The notes under the pieces are model-generated. The model ran no database searches. It was not told the origin of the DNA and worked only from the letters and a program-made list of their open reading frames with translations. DNA of 47,589 nucleotides from Sanguibacter inulinus (lineage in GTDB: Bacteria; Actinomycetota; Actinomycetes; Actinomycetales; Cellulomonadaceae), in NCBI RefSeq assembly GCF_013415325.1, contig NZ_JACBYE010000033.1, positions 1-47,589 on the forward strand, written 5' to 3'. Positions 1-9,800 of the stretch are shown in pieces (position 1 is the first letter of the stretch; every line of letters begins with the position of its first letter). Position numbers and translations under genes: made by a program.

Positions 1-1071
1 CCTGCAGGCTGGACGCCCCCGCCCGGCTGGAGCCCGGACCCCTCGTGGCCGTCGCCGCCCCCGGGCTGGCAGCTCTGGGTCGAGGACGGCGCCGACGGTG
101 GCCCGGCCGGGGCCTCCGACGACGTGTCACGGTTCTCCAAGCCTGACGCCCAGTCCGCCCCGACGTCGGTCATGCCGACGTACCAGGCACCCGGAGCCCC
201 CCAGCCGGGCGCTGTCCCGCCGAGCGGCTCTGTCCCCACAGCACCTCCAGCGCCGTGGTCGGCGCAGGGCTCGGCCCCGTCGTGGCAGCAGGGTCCGTCC
301 GGGCCCGGCGGCCCCGGCGCCGGCGGTGCTGACGGCTCCGGACCGTCGCGCTCGGGCGGCAAGCAGTGGCTCATCCCCGTGATCATCGCGATCGTCGCGA
401 TCGGTGCCATCATCGCCGTCCTCTTCGCGACAGGCGTGCTCGGCGGGAGCGACGACCCGGAGCCCAAGCCGACCACCTCGTCCACGGCCGCAGAGACCGA
501 GGACCCGACCGACGAGCCGACGACCGACGACGCGACGGACGAGCCGACCGACGAGCCGACGACCGACGACGCCACGGACGAGCCGACGGTCGAGCCGACC
601 GATGAGGCGTCCGCCCCCGTGACCGGAGACGGTGGCTCGCGCACCTCTCCGCTCGCTCCCGGCGAGACTGCCCCGCTCGGGGAGTGGACGACCTCCTTCG
701 CGGCGACGAACACCGATGCCTGGACCGAGATCTCTGCGTCGGGCGAGGTGTCGGACTACTACGCGCCGACCGACGGGAACAGCTTCCTCATGGCGCCCGT
801 GACCGTCACCTTCCTGGGTGAGGGCAGCGAGCCGCTGTACATGCTGGAGTACGTCTTCGTCTCGGCCGACGGCGTCACCTACAAGGACAAGTGCGGCTAC
901 GCACCGCTCCCGAACGAGCTCGACACCGGCCAGGAGCTCTACACCGACGCGTCGGTGACGGGCAACGTCTGCATCACCGTCCCGACCGACAAGATCGACG
1001 GCGGTGTCTGGCGCATGAGCGGCTGGGACCGTGTCAACAAGGACACCGAGGCGTACTTCGGCCTCAAGTGA
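1..1071 (+). CDS. Membrane-anchored secreted protein with acidic stalk (5' end outside window)
   Basis: The frame is open from base 1, so the true start lies upstream. The visible N-terminus carries two W-P-x-P-P-G-W type repeats followed by a Pro/Gly-rich stretch, an arrangement common in actinobacterial cytoplasmic-facing tails. One hydrophobic helix follows (bases about 367-441), then a Thr/Asp/Glu/Pro-rich stalk made of a duplicated unit, then a globular C-terminal domain of about 140 residues with two cysteines that may pair. The outer domain resembles the beta-sandwich DUF4352 class, but I recognise it only by general pattern. Function unknown; the topology suggests a cell-surface or envelope protein. 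Two hairpins directly after the stop end the transcript. Confidence 0.75.
   Translation, partial: PAGWTPPPGWSPDPSWPSPPPGWQLWVEDGADGGPAGASDDVSRFSKPDAQSAPTSVMPTYQAPGAPQPGAVPPSGSVPTAPPAPWSAQGSAPSWQQGPSGPGGPGAGGADGSGPSRSGGKQWLIPVIIAIVAIGAIIAVLFATGVLGGSDDPEPKPTTSSTAAETEDPTDEPTTDDATDEPTDEPTTDDATDEPTVEPTDEASAPVTGDGGSRTSPLAPGETAPLGEWTTSFAATNTDAWTEISASGEVSDYYAPTDGNSFLMAPVTVTFLGEGSEPLYMLEYVFVSADGVTYKDKCGYAPLPNELDTGQELYTDASVTGNVCITVPTDKIDGGVWRMSGWDRVNKDTEAYFGLK
511..588 (+). repeat. 39-bp direct repeat, two copies, coding the acidic stalk
   Basis: Copies 511-549 and 550-588 differ at only a couple of bases and encode a D-E-P-T-x-D-D-A-T type unit. A further partial unit follows. It sets the stalk length of the first gene and could vary between strains. 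Confidence 0.8.
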
Positions 1072-1075
1072 CCTG

Positions 1076-1106
1076 ACGGGACCTCGGCTCGCGCCGACGG
1101 TCCCGT
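1076..1106 (+). terminator. Hairpin just after the first gene
   Basis: Arms 1076-1088 and 1093-1106 pair, with one bulged C at 1098 and a 4-base loop, starting 5 bases after the stop codon. There is no T run, as is usual in GC-rich actinobacteria. Confidence 0.6.
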
Positions 1107-1112
1107 GCCCTG

Positions 1113-1150
1113 ACGGAGCCAGGTGGTGGACACGCACCGCCTGGCTCCGT
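1113..1150 (+). terminator. Second tandem hairpin before ftsK
   Basis: A 16-bp stem (1113-1128 with 1135-1150, one G-T pair) and a 6-base loop. With the hairpin at 1076-1106 it forms a double terminator insulating ftsK from the upstream gene. Confidence 0.65.
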
Positions 1151-1171
1151 CGTTCGCGGCCTGAGCACGGA

Positions 1172-1177
1172 TAGATT
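1172..1177 (+). promoter_or_regulatory. Candidate -10 box of a leaderless ftsK transcript
   Basis: TAGATT lies 7 bases before the ATG at 1185, and there is no Shine-Dalgarno sequence. This is the arrangement of leaderless actinobacterial mRNAs. Confidence 0.45.
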
Positions 1178-1184
1178 GGCGCCT

Positions 1185-4010
1185 ATGGCTACGCGGACTA
1201 CCCCCACCCCTCGCTCGACCTCGGGTGGCGCGAGGGGCGGCAAGACAGCCGCCCCCCGGACCGCTGCCAAGAAGGCACCCGTCGTCGAGACCCGCCCCCC
1301 GTGGTTCGTCCGGGCGGTGCGTGGTTTCTTCATGGGCATCGCCCACCTCTTCGGAGGCACGGCCCGCAGGGTCGGCCGCGGAGCACGTGACCTCGACCCG
1401 GCCCACAGGCGCGACGGGCTGGCCTTCGTCCTGCTGGCCTTCGCCCTCGTCGTCGCCGCCCGTGAGTGGTGGGGCGTCGAAGGGTCGGTCGCCGAGGGTC
1501 TGCACGTCCTGGTCGCCGGCACGCTCGGCGTCGTGGCCATCGCGCTGCCCGTCGTGCTGCTCGGCATGGCTGTGCGCATCATGCGCCACCCGGACCGCGA
1601 GCAGGCCAACTCCCGCATGACCATCGGGCTGTGCGCGATCACCGTCGCGGTCTGCGGCGTGGTGCACATCGGGTCTGGACGTCCCGTCCCCGCAGAAGGC
1701 TTCGAGCAGCTGCGCGAGGCCGGCGGGATCGTCGGGTACGCGATCGGTCACCCCCTCTCCGCAGGGCTGAGCACGTGGGTCGCCGTGCCGATCCTGCTGC
1801 TGCTCGCCTTCTTCGGCGTCCTCGTGGTCACCGCCACACCCGTGCACGCCATCCCGACGCGGCTGCGAGGCGTGTACGACAGGCTCACGGGCAACGACCA
1901 GCACGGCCTCGGCCGCGACGCAGCCGACGTCGAGCACGACGACGACGACCTCCACCTCGCCGAGGGCGTCTCGCGCCACGACGGCACCGACCCCGAGCCC
2001 GCACCGGCTGCGAAGCCGCGACGGGTCCGCGGCTCGCGAAAGTCACGCGAGCAGACCGCCGACGACTCTACGACGGTGCTCCCCGGGGGCTACGTGGGCG
2101 ACGAGGCCTTCGAGCGCGCCGCAGCCCTCGAGCGCGAGCTGCTCGAGAACGCCGCCGCCGACGGGGGAGACGTGTACGCCGACCCCGAGACCGAGATGCT
2201 CGCCGCCGCCGTCGTGTACGGGGAGGACGACCCCTCCGACGCCTCACGCCCGGCGGCACCCTCGGACGCCCCGACCGCGGCCATCGCGACGGTCGTCGAA
2301 GACCGCACCGCCCGGGTCTTCGACGCACCTCCGACGACCGCCGTGCCGCCCGGCGAGCAGCCCATGCTCGACGGCGACACCGTGTACGTGCTCCCCGACG
2401 AGGACACCCTGGTCAAGGGCGCGCCGCACAAGGTCCGCTCCGCGGCGAACGACAGGGTCGTCGAGGCCCTCACGACGGTCTTCGAGCAGTTCGACATCGC
2501 CGCGAAGGTCACCGGCTTCACGCGCGGCCCGACGGTCACCCGGTACGAGGTCGAGGTCGGTCCCGGCCTCAAGGTCGAGCGCGTCACCGCGCTCAGCAAG
2601 AACATCGCGTACGCGGTCGCCTCGGCCGACGTCCGCATCCTCTCCCCCATCCCCGGCAAGTCCGCGATCGGCATCGAGATCCCGAACACGGACCGTGAGA
2701 CCGTCGTGCTCGGAGACGTGCTGCGCTCAGCCGTCGCGCGGCGGTCCGAGCACCCGATGATCATGGGTGTCGGCAAAGACGTCGAGGGTGGCTACGTCGT
2801 CGCGAACCTCGCCAAGATGCCGCACATCCTCGTGGCCGGGGCGACCGGAGCCGGTAAGTCGAGCTTCGTCAACTCGATGATCACCTCGATCCTCATGCGC
2901 GCGACCCCTGACGAGGTGCGCATGGTGCTCGTCGACCCCAAGCGTGTCGAGCTGACGATCTACGAGGGCATCCCGCACCTCATCACCCCGATCATCACCA
3001 ACCCGAAGAAGGCTGCCGAGGCCCTCGAGTGGGTCGTCCGCGAGATGGACGCCCGCTACGACGACCTCGCGATGTTCGGGTACAAGCACATCGACGACTT
3101 CAACGCCGCGGTCCGCTCCGGCAAGGTCAAGCCGCTGCCCGGCTCCGAGCGCAAGATCGCGCCGTACCCCTACCTGCTGATCGTCGTCGACGAGCTCGCC
3201 GACCTCATGATGGTGGCCCCCCGCGACGTCGAGGCGTCGATCCAGCGGATCACCCAGCTCGCCCGCGCGGCAGGCATCCACCTCGTGCTCGCCACGCAGC
3301 GTCCGAGCGTCGACGTGGTCACCGGGCTCATCAAGGCCAACGTCCCGTCGCGGCTCGCCTTCGCGACGTCGTCGCTCGCCGACTCGCGCGTGGTGCTCGA
3401 CCAGCCCGGGGCGGAGAAGCTCGTCGGTCAGGGTGACGCCCTGTTCCTGCCGATGGGGGCGTCCAAGCCGATCCGTGTCCAGGGTGCGTGGGTGGGGGAG
3501 AGCGAGGTCCACGCCGTCGTCGAGCACGTCAAGGCCCAGCTCAAGCCCGTCTACAGGGCCGACGTCGCCGTCACGGCGACCAAGAAGCAGGTCGACGAAG
3601 ACATCGGCGACGACCTCGACCTGCTGCTGCAGGCCGCCGAGCTCGTCGTGACCACCCAGTTCGGGTCGACGTCGATGCTGCAGCGCAAGCTGCGGGTCGG
3701 CTTCGCCAAGGCTGGGCGCCTCATGGACCTGCTCGAGTCCCGTGAGATCGTCGGCCCGTCGGAGGGGTCCAAGGCGCGCGACGTCATGGTCCAGCCCGAC
3801 GACCTCCCGGCCACCCTCGCGATGCTCCGCGGAGACGGCGGGGCCGCTGGCGGCGCGTCCCAGGGGCCAGGTGCACCCTTCGACGCCCAGGCCGACGAGC
3901 CGCCGCCGTCGCACTACGAAGACCTCAGCGCGAACATGCCACCGACGGCCGTGGACTACCACGACAGCGCCGACACCGAGGACGACGGCTGGAGCGGCCC
4001 AGTCAGGTGA
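1185..4010 (+). CDS. ftsK: DNA translocase FtsK
   Basis: ATP-driven double-stranded DNA pump that acts at the division septum and clears chromosome termini. The 941-residue protein has a basic N-terminal tail, several hydrophobic segments within about the first 215 residues, an acidic linker, and the motor. The motor shows Walker A (G-A-T-G-A-G-K-S, about residues 552-559), Walker B (L-L-I-V-V-D-E-L) near residue 664, an A-T-Q-R-P motif, and a C-terminal winged-helix gamma domain that reads polar DNA sequences. I chose ATG 1185 over the in-frame TTG at 1176 because the latter overlaps the candidate -10 box. pgsA follows after 168 bases. Family assignment is secure. Confidence 0.97.
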   Translation: MATRTTPTPRSTSGGARGGKTAAPRTAAKKAPVVETRPPWFVRAVRGFFMGIAHLFGGTARRVGRGARDLDPAHRRDGLAFVLLAFALVVAAREWWGVEGSVAEGLHVLVAGTLGVVAIALPVVLLGMAVRIMRHPDREQANSRMTIGLCAITVAVCGVVHIGSGRPVPAEGFEQLREAGGIVGYAIGHPLSAGLSTWVAVPILLLLAFFGVLVVTATPVHAIPTRLRGVYDRLTGNDQHGLGRDAADVEHDDDDLHLAEGVSRHDGTDPEPAPAAKPRRVRGSRKSREQTADDSTTVLPGGYVGDEAFERAAALERELLENAAADGGDVYADPETEMLAAAVVYGEDDPSDASRPAAPSDAPTAAIATVVEDRTARVFDAPPTTAVPPGEQPMLDGDTVYVLPDEDTLVKGAPHKVRSAANDRVVEALTTVFEQFDIAAKVTGFTRGPTVTRYEVEVGPGLKVERVTALSKNIAYAVASADVRILSPIPGKSAIGIEIPNTDRETVVLGDVLRSAVARRSEHPMIMGVGKDVEGGYVVANLAKMPHILVAGATGAGKSSFVNSMITSILMRATPDEVRMVLVDPKRVELTIYEGIPHLITPIITNPKKAAEALEWVVREMDARYDDLAMFGYKHIDDFNAAVRSGKVKPLPGSERKIAPYPYLLIVVDELADLMMVAPRDVEASIQRITQLARAAGIHLVLATQRPSVDVVTGLIKANVPSRLAFATSSLADSRVVLDQPGAEKLVGQGDALFLPMGASKPIRVQGAWVGESEVHAVVEHVKAQLKPVYRADVAVTATKKQVDEDIGDDLDLLLQAAELVVTTQFGSTSMLQRKLRVGFAKAGRLMDLLESREIVGPSEGSKARDVMVQPDDLPATLAMLRGDGGAAGGASQGPGAPFDAQADEPPPSHYEDLSANMPPTAVDYHDSADTEDDGWSGPVR

Positions 4011-4166
4011 GGCCGGTGTGCTCAGTGCTGGCCGGGCGAGGCCCGCGCTGCGATGTCCTCTGCGGCGGGTCTGGCGTCGCGAGGGACGCGCCCGATCGTG
4101 CGGCCTGACGGAGGAGCCGCGGACTGGCTGTCGCCGTGGGGTGGCGCAGGCTGACTCACGAGCGCC

Positions 4167-4172
4167 TACGCT
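4167..4172 (+). promoter_or_regulatory. Candidate -10 box of a leaderless pgsA transcript
   Basis: TACGCT stands 6 bases before the GTG at 4179, and no ribosome binding site is visible. I see no gene in the 168 bases between ftsK and pgsA. Confidence 0.45.
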
Positions 4173-4178
4173 GGTCGG

Positions 4179-4814
4179 GTGAGTACCCAGACAGCGTCGC
4201 CGTGGAACATCGCGAACATCATCACGATGGTGCGCATCGCCCTCGTCCCCGTCTTCGGGTGGGCGTTGATGCAGGAGGGCGGCGACGACGTCACCTGGCG
4301 GCTCGTGGCCGTCGTGATCTTCGGGGTCGCGGCGATCACCGACAGGCTCGACGGCTACCTCGCCCGCAAGAACGACCTGGTGACAGACCTCGGCAAGATC
4401 CTCGACCCGATCGCCGACAAGGTCCTCATCGGGACGGCGCTCGTCCTGCTCTCCGTCCTCGGAGAGCTCTGGTGGTGGGTCACGATCGCGATCTTGGTCC
4501 GTGAGCTGGGCATCACCCTCATGCGGATGGTCATCCTGCGCTACGTCGTCATGCCGGCCTCGCGCGGGGGCAAGCTCAAGACCGTCCTGCAGTCCGTGGC
4601 GATCCCCATCTTGCTGCTCCCGCTCGACCACCTCCCCGCCTTCGTCGGGTGGGTCGGCAACCTGGCGATGGGGGCTGCCTTCGTCGTCACGATCGCGACG
4701 GGTGTCGACTACGCCCTCCAGGGATGGCGGGTGGTCCGCGAGCACAGGGCAGAGCAGCGGCTCTCGGGTGCCGACGGCACCGAGACCGTGCGGCACGGCT
4801 CGCAGCAGCCGTGA
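4179..4814 (+). CDS. pgsA: CDP-diacylglycerol--glycerol-3-phosphate 3-phosphatidyltransferase
   Basis: Makes phosphatidylglycerophosphate from CDP-diacylglycerol and glycerol-3-phosphate, the committed step to phosphatidylglycerol, in the cytoplasmic membrane. The 211-residue protein carries the full CDP-alcohol phosphotransferase signature: D55, D58, G59, A62, R63, G72, D76 and D80. Several membrane helices surround it, and the length is normal for the family. Start GTG 4179 gives the expected N-terminus. The last codons overlap the start of cinA by 4 bases (GTGA), so the two are translationally coupled. The ftsK-pgsA-cinA-clgR order is conserved in actinobacteria. A closely related phosphatidylinositol-phosphate-type transferase cannot be fully excluded from sequence alone. 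Confidence 0.93.
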   Translation: MSTQTASPWNIANIITMVRIALVPVFGWALMQEGGDDVTWRLVAVVIFGVAAITDRLDGYLARKNDLVTDLGKILDPIADKVLIGTALVLLSVLGELWWWVTIAILVRELGITLMRMVILRYVVMPASRGGKLKTVLQSVAIPILLLPLDHLPAFVGWVGNLAMGAAFVVTIATGVDYALQGWRVVREHRAEQRLSGADGTETVRHGSQQP

Positions 4815-5296
4815 ACAGCCCTGCGGGCAGCCCGACCCGGCTGGTCGGTCTGCTTGCGGCGTCCGGACGGACGCTCGCCACGGCTGAGTCGCTGACCGGA
4901 GGGGCTCTCGCCGCGCGCGTGGTCGACGTCCCTGGGGCGTCGGCAGTCTTCAGGGGTGGTGTGGTCGCCTATGCGACCGAGCTCAAGGCACGGCTTCTCG
5001 ACGTCGACGCGGACCTGCTCGCGCGCCGCGGCGCTGTCGACCCCGACGTGGCTCTCGCGATGGCGGCCGGGGTCCGCGCGCGTCTGGGCGCTGACGTCGG
5101 CGTGTCGACGACAGGTGTCGCCGGACCCGACCCCCAGGACGGCGTCGCCCCGGGCACCGTGTACGTCGCCGTCGACGACGGGACGGGTGAACCTCGCGTC
5201 CGCCGGCTCCAGGTCGAGGGACCGCGCGACGCGGTCCGGGCCGCGAGCGTGGAGGCTGCGCTCGGTCTGCTCGACGAGGTGCTGTCTGCGGGGTGA
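4811..5296 (+). CDS. cinA: CinA-family nicotinamide-nucleotide amidohydrolase
   Basis: Probably deamidates nicotinamide mononucleotide to nicotinate mononucleotide (PncC activity) in NAD recycling. The 161-residue protein corresponds to the CinA C-terminal domain alone; the N-terminal MoCF-like domain of long CinA proteins is absent, as is common in actinobacteria. Visible signatures are A-E-S-L-T-G-G near residue 23, a G-V-V-A-Y motif near residue 52, and S-T-T-G-V-A-G-P-D near residue 98. The GTG start at 4811 overlaps the pgsA stop; longer in-frame starts would run far into pgsA. It is likely cotranscribed with pgsA. Confidence 0.9.
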   Translation: MNSPAGSPTRLVGLLAASGRTLATAESLTGGALAARVVDVPGASAVFRGGVVAYATELKARLLDVDADLLARRGAVDPDVALAMAAGVRARLGADVGVSTTGVAGPDPQDGVAPGTVYVAVDDGTGEPRVRRLQVEGPRDAVRAASVEAALGLLDEVLSAG

Positions 5297-5438
5297 ACCC
5301 TGTCCCACCTGGTGCAGCGCGGGAACAACGGGGCAGCCCGTCGCGTTGGACAGGGCGTGATGACAAATCGTGGTGACCGCCGGACCGATGTGACGAGACC
5401 GTCGAGATCTGGCGTCGGTGTTCCCCTCGCAGGGCAGC

Positions 5439-5461
5439 CTGTCGGTCGATCAGGGTACGGT
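5439..5461 (+). promoter_or_regulatory. RecA-NDp/PafBC-like promoter of clgR
   Basis: The 9-mer CTGTCGGTC (5439-5447; 7 of 9 match TTGTCRGTG) is followed by exactly 8 bases and then TACGGT (5456-5461), a TANNNT -10 box. This is the layout of the LexA-independent DNA-damage promoter class. Otherwise the 261-base region 5297-5557 holds no gene I can support. Confidence 0.45.
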
Positions 5462-5557
5462 AGAACAGACGCAGCGTCGACGTCCGCACGACCGGACGGA
5501 CGACGGAGCGTCATCATGAGACCACAGCCAGCACCGGACACGAGAGGAGGACGTCAG

Positions 5558-5887
5558 ATGGTCGTACTACGCCGCGAGATCGGTGACGTACTGCGAGATG
5601 CTCGCCAGCTTCAAGGACGCACGCTCCGCGAGGTGTCCTCGGCAGCACGGGTGTCGCTCGGGTACCTCAGCGAGGTCGAGCGAGGCCAGAAGGAAGCATC
5701 GTCGGAGCTCCTCGGTTCGATCTGCGAGGCTCTCGACATCCCCCTCTCCTCGATCCTGCGAGAGGTCAGCGACCGCATCGCGGTCGCCGAGGGTCTGCTC
5801 ATCCCCGACACCGTCCCGGCAGACCTTGCCGCCATGGGTCGGGACCAGCTCGGGCGTCCCGTGAAGGACCTCCAGCCGATCGGTTGA
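5558..5887 (+). CDS. clgR: ClgR-type XRE transcriptional regulator
   Basis: Activator of protease and chaperone genes (clpP1P2, clpC, lon and others in corynebacteria, streptomycetes and mycobacteria). The 109-residue protein has a Cro/CI helix-turn-helix over residues about 8-62, including the family hallmark [19 protein letters not shown]. The start ATG 5558 has a strong site (GAGGAGG at 5545-5551); an in-frame ATG at 5516 is possible but would add a non-conserved tail. Its position after pgsA-cinA matches other actinobacteria. A PafBC-like promoter about 100 bases upstream suggests induction by DNA damage. The downstream neighbour nei2 is convergent. Confidence 0.92.
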   Translation: MVVLRREIGDVLRDARQLQGRTLREVSSAARVSLGYLSEVERGQKEASSELLGSICEALDIPLSSILREVSDRIAVAEGLLIPDTVPADLAAMGRDQLGRPVKDLQPIG

Positions 5888-5934
5888 CGGCTCGGCCCTC
5901 CGGGGCCCCGCGGTCAGACCGCACGCACGACCTC

Positions 5935-5970
5935 GATCAGGCCGCGTACCCCAGGGTGCGCGGCCTGATC
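5935..5970. terminator. Bidirectional hairpin between clgR and nei2
   Basis: Perfect 12-bp arms 5935-5946 and 5959-5970 around a 12-base loop that can pair further, followed by a short pyrimidine run. It lies between convergent genes and can serve both. Confidence 0.7.
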
Positions 5971-6018
5971 GTCTTCTGTCTCGAGTCCCTGCTCAGGTTC
6001 GCGGGAGCCCGCGCTCGT

Positions 6019-6807
6019 TCAGGCCCGGCCGGGCGGCGGAGGCTGGCACGTCGGGCAGTAGAACATCGGGCGCTCCATCGGGGCGACCCCCGCGAGACCG
6101 CGGACGATCGTGGTGCCGCAGCGGTGGCACGGAGACCCTGACCTCGAGTGCACGTGCACGATCCGACCGTCGACAGGTCGAGCGATCCCTCGTCCGAGGT
6201 TGCGCCGTATGCTGCCCAGGAGCGGGCGCAGGTCGACCTCGGCCGCAGGGGTCCACGGCCAGATCTTCTGGTCGAAGAGGCCTTCGGCCGCGAAGAGGGT
6301 GCCGACACCGACCATGAGCGTCTGGTCGAGCAGGCAGTCTCCGACGGGTCGGGCCCCCTGCTCCTGATAGCTGCGGATCACCGCGGTGAGCCCGTCGGGC
6401 GAGCTGGCGAAGTCTGGCGCGAGGATGTCCGGGCCGAGATGGTCGAGCAGCGTGTGCTCGTCTTGGGTCCTCACCAGGTCGAGCATGCCGAGCCTGTCGC
6501 CGACGCAGGTCCAGGTCTCGTTGGCGAGCACGGCGCGGACCGTCGGGCTCCGGGCCAGGCGCGCGGCGGGGTCTGTCCTGTGCACCCGCCACGTGCCGTC
6601 CATCCGCAGGTGGGTGTGGAGCGTCCACCCGGTGTCGACGGTCGTCAGGACGTGCTTGCCGTAGGCGCGAGAGCGCAGCACCGTGGCTCCGGACAGAGCG
6701 GTCGGGTCCAGGTTCGGCCACCGGAGCTCGGCCCAGGTGAGGACCGTGCCGCTGAGCGCCTCGTCCAGCCGGCGGGCCGTCAGGTAGACGGTGTCGCCCT
6801 CAGGCAC
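6019..6807 (-). CDS. nei2: Fpg/Nei-family DNA glycosylase (Nei2)
   Basis: Base-excision repair glycosylase/AP lyase that removes oxidised pyrimidines. The 262-residue protein starts M-P-E-G-D, giving the catalytic Pro2 and Glu3. It has the helix-two-turn-helix core and a C-terminal zinc finger with C227, C230, C251 and C254 just before the end. The GTG start at 6807 overlaps the end of lhr by 8 bases, so the two are cotranslated. The lhr-nei pairing is also found in Mycobacterium tuberculosis (Rv3296-Rv3297), which supports a joint role in repair. The substrate range within the Nei1/Nei2 classes cannot be settled from the sequence. Confidence 0.92.
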   Translation of the reverse strand: MPEGDTVYLTARRLDEALSGTVLTWAELRWPNLDPTALSGATVLRSRAYGKHVLTTVDTGWTLHTHLRMDGTWRVHRTDPAARLARSPTVRAVLANETWTCVGDRLGMLDLVRTQDEHTLLDHLGPDILAPDFASSPDGLTAVIRSYQEQGARPVGDCLLDQTLMVGVGTLFAAEGLFDQKIWPWTPAAEVDLRPLLGSIRRNLGRGIARPVDGRIVHVHSRSGSPCHRCGTTIVRGLAGVAPMERPMFYCPTCQPPPPGRA

Positions 6808-9800
6808 GGCCCGCTCCTGACGCAGGACGGCCTGCTGGCAGACCGGAGAGCCGCAGGCCGGAGGGCGTCGGGCCGAAGCCCGCTCCGACGAGGGCAGCCA
6901 CGCCAGCGGTGCGGCTCGAACCGCCGACAGTCAGCGACTCGTCGCCGTCGACCCTGCGGAGCGTCACCTTGCCGAGCCTGCCGTCGGAGACGGCGCGTGC
7001 GAGCGCTCGGGCGGCCGCGTCGAGCACGACAGGGTCGTCGCTGAAGGTCAGGAGGCTGCGCCCCCCGCGCTCGAGGTACAGGGCGAGCTCACCGCGGACC
7101 ACGACGACGTGCGCCCCAGCCTTGCGTCCCGGTCGGTGCCCCGAACGTCCTGCCTCGTCAGCCCCCGGCGAGGCAGGCCAGGCGAGCGCCGCGCCGTAGG
7201 GCTGCGCGGGGTCGGTCGCGGCCAGGCACAGGGCTGTCGGCGGATCGATCCGCTCGGCCTCTCGGAGCCTGTCGTTCTCGGCCGTGCGGAGCTGGTCGAC
7301 AGCGCCGGGGAGCGCGAACTGCGACCCCCCGAGATGCTCGACGAAGTACCCGCGACGGACCTGACCGGCCGACTCGAGGGCGCCGAGCACCTTGTAGACC
7401 CCCCTGTACTCCGAGGTCACCTGCTCGGCGCCGGTGACGGCCCGGGTGAGCACACCGTGCCGGTCCAGCAGGACCGTCGCGAGCGCATGGGCGCGACGGG
7501 TCGTGTCGACGTCGCGCACCGGGAGGGCAGACCATCTCCCGCCGCCTGACGGGTCGGCGGCTGCCTCTCGGAGCGACGAGGCGGTGGCTCCGAGCGAGGA
7601 GAAGCGCGGACGACGGCTCAGCGGTCGCGGCCTGGCCGCCGGGGTGGACCTGCTCGCCGCTCGGCGACCGCTCAGCCGGCCGCGCAGGGGGCCGAGGGTG
7701 TCGTTGGTGACCTGGCCGGACCAGACGAGCTCCCAGAGCGCCGCGAGCACGTCGGGGCCGGGGTGCTCGAGCGACGAGGCGAGCCGAGGGTAGAAGAACC
7801 CGCCCGCTGCCTCGAGGAGCCCGAGGACTGCCGCCTGCAGCTCGGTCAGGGGTGCGTCGTCGGTCTCCACGGGGCGCAGCGTCAGGTGGGCCGACTCGGC
7901 GAGGTGCAGGCTGACCATGGCGTCCGCCGTACCTCGACCGCCCGGGAGCTCGTGGTGGCCGCACCAGACGACCTCGCCCGAGGTGGTGAGCTCGTCGAGC
8001 ATCGAGGGTCTGTAGTCGACGACACGGGCGGGGAGGATCTGGGACTCGAGGGCGGAGACGGGCACGGGTGCGCCTGAGAGCTGTTCGACGACCCTGTAGA
8101 GCCCGTCGACGCCTCGCAGGCCGCCGACAGACTGCCAGCGGGGCAAGAAGACACCGAGGGCCGGGTGCTGGACGGGCTCGACCTCGGCGCGCAGGGCAGC
8201 GAGAGACCTGCGGCGCAGGGTGCGCAGGACGTCGGCGTCGCAGTACTCCTCGCCCGTCCCGCCGAGGACGTCGGGCCGGAGGCGTCCCGTGACGAGCTGC
8301 CCCGCCTGCACGTGGCGTCGAAGGACGTCTGCGACGACAGCGACCCCGAGCCCGTACCGTGCCGCGAGGTCGCGTGCTGCGAAGGGGCCGTGCGTGCGGG
8401 AGTACCGCCTCACGAGGTCACCGAGCGGGTCGGGCACGAGCTCCGTGACGCTCTCGGGCAGCCCGACGGGCAGCGCGACACCGAGGGCGTCGCGCAGACG
8501 TCCGGCGTCCTCGGCGACGGCCCACCGCTCTGCGGGATCGACCCCTGCGATCCTCACCTGGATGACCCGCCGGCTCGCGGCCAGCGCGTCGAGCCACGCC
8601 GGCGCCTCGGACCTGACGTCCTCGCGGGTGCGCTCGACCACCTCGGCGGTGGTCAGCGGTCCGGTGCGACGGAGCAGGTCCCACACGTCTTCGCCGTGGC
8701 GGGCGTGCCGCTCGGGCGTGAGCCCGCTGAGCTCTTGCTCGGTGCGGACCACGGCGTCGGGGTCGAGCAGGTCGGCGATCTGCGAGCTGCCGTCGCTGCC
8801 GAGCAGCTCGGCGAGCAGGTCCGGGTCGAGGGTCAGCGCGGCCGCGCGGCGCTCGGCGAGCGGGGCGTCTCCGTCGTAGAGGAACTGAGCCGTGTACCCG
8901 AACAGCAAGGACTGGGCGAAGGGCGACGGTGTCCGCGTGGTCACCTCGACGACGCGCACGGCGCCGTTCTCGACGTCTCGCATGAGGGAGACGAGGGACG
9001 CGACGTCGAAGTCGTCCTGCAGGCACTCGCGGATCGCCTCGAGGACGATCGGGAAGTCGGGGAACCCCGACGCGACGCTCAGCAGCTGGGCGGACCTGTG
9101 GCGCTGCTGCCAGAGCGGCTGGCGTCTGTCGGGCCGGCGCCGGGGGAGCAGGAGCGCTCGCGCGGCGGCCTCGCGGAACCGTGCGCCGAACAGGTTGGAG
9201 CCGCTGAGCTCGGTGCGCACAGCCGTCTCGACGGCCTCGGGGTCGAGCAACAGCTCGGCGAGGTCGACCTGGTCTCGCGACCCGTCGGTGCTCGTGCCGT
9301 CGGGGAGCTCGGCGAAGGGGTCGGAGACGTCCGGCATGCGCAGCACGATGCCGTCGTCGGAGTGCATGGCCGCGGCGTCGATGCCGAAGCGTTCCCTGAT
9401 CCGCGCGGCGAGCACCAGCGCCCAGGGGGCGTGGACCTTCGCGCCGTAGGGGGAGTGGATGACCACACGCCAGTCTCCGAGCTCGTCGCGGAACCTCTCG
9501 ACCAGCAGCGTCTTGTCGTCGGGGACGACACCCGTGGCCTCGCGCTGCTCGTCGAGGTAGGCGCGGAGGTTGTCTGTCGCCCAGGGGTCGAGCCCGGCCC
9601 AGGGGCTGTCGTCGGTACGTGATGTCTCGGTGCCCGGGGACGCTCCGGGCTCCCGGGCGGGTCCGGCGGCTCCTGCGGGGCCTGTCGCCTCGCGGACCCA
9701 GGCGCCGATGGCGCGGCCGAGCTCGGCGGGTCGTCCTGGGGAGTCGCCCTTCCAGAACGGCAACCGGCCCGGCACACCGGGCGCCGGGCTGACGAGCACC

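Noticed and set aside
2727-4796. Long open frame on the minus strand opposite ftsK and pgsA (689 codons)
   Set aside because: Shadow frame in GC-rich DNA; the product is low-complexity Arg/Asp/Val-rich without motifs, and the plus-strand genes have clear families.
8165-9622. Open frame on the plus strand opposite lhr (485 codons)
   Set aside because: Antisense shadow of the Lhr gene; no conserved motif or start signal.
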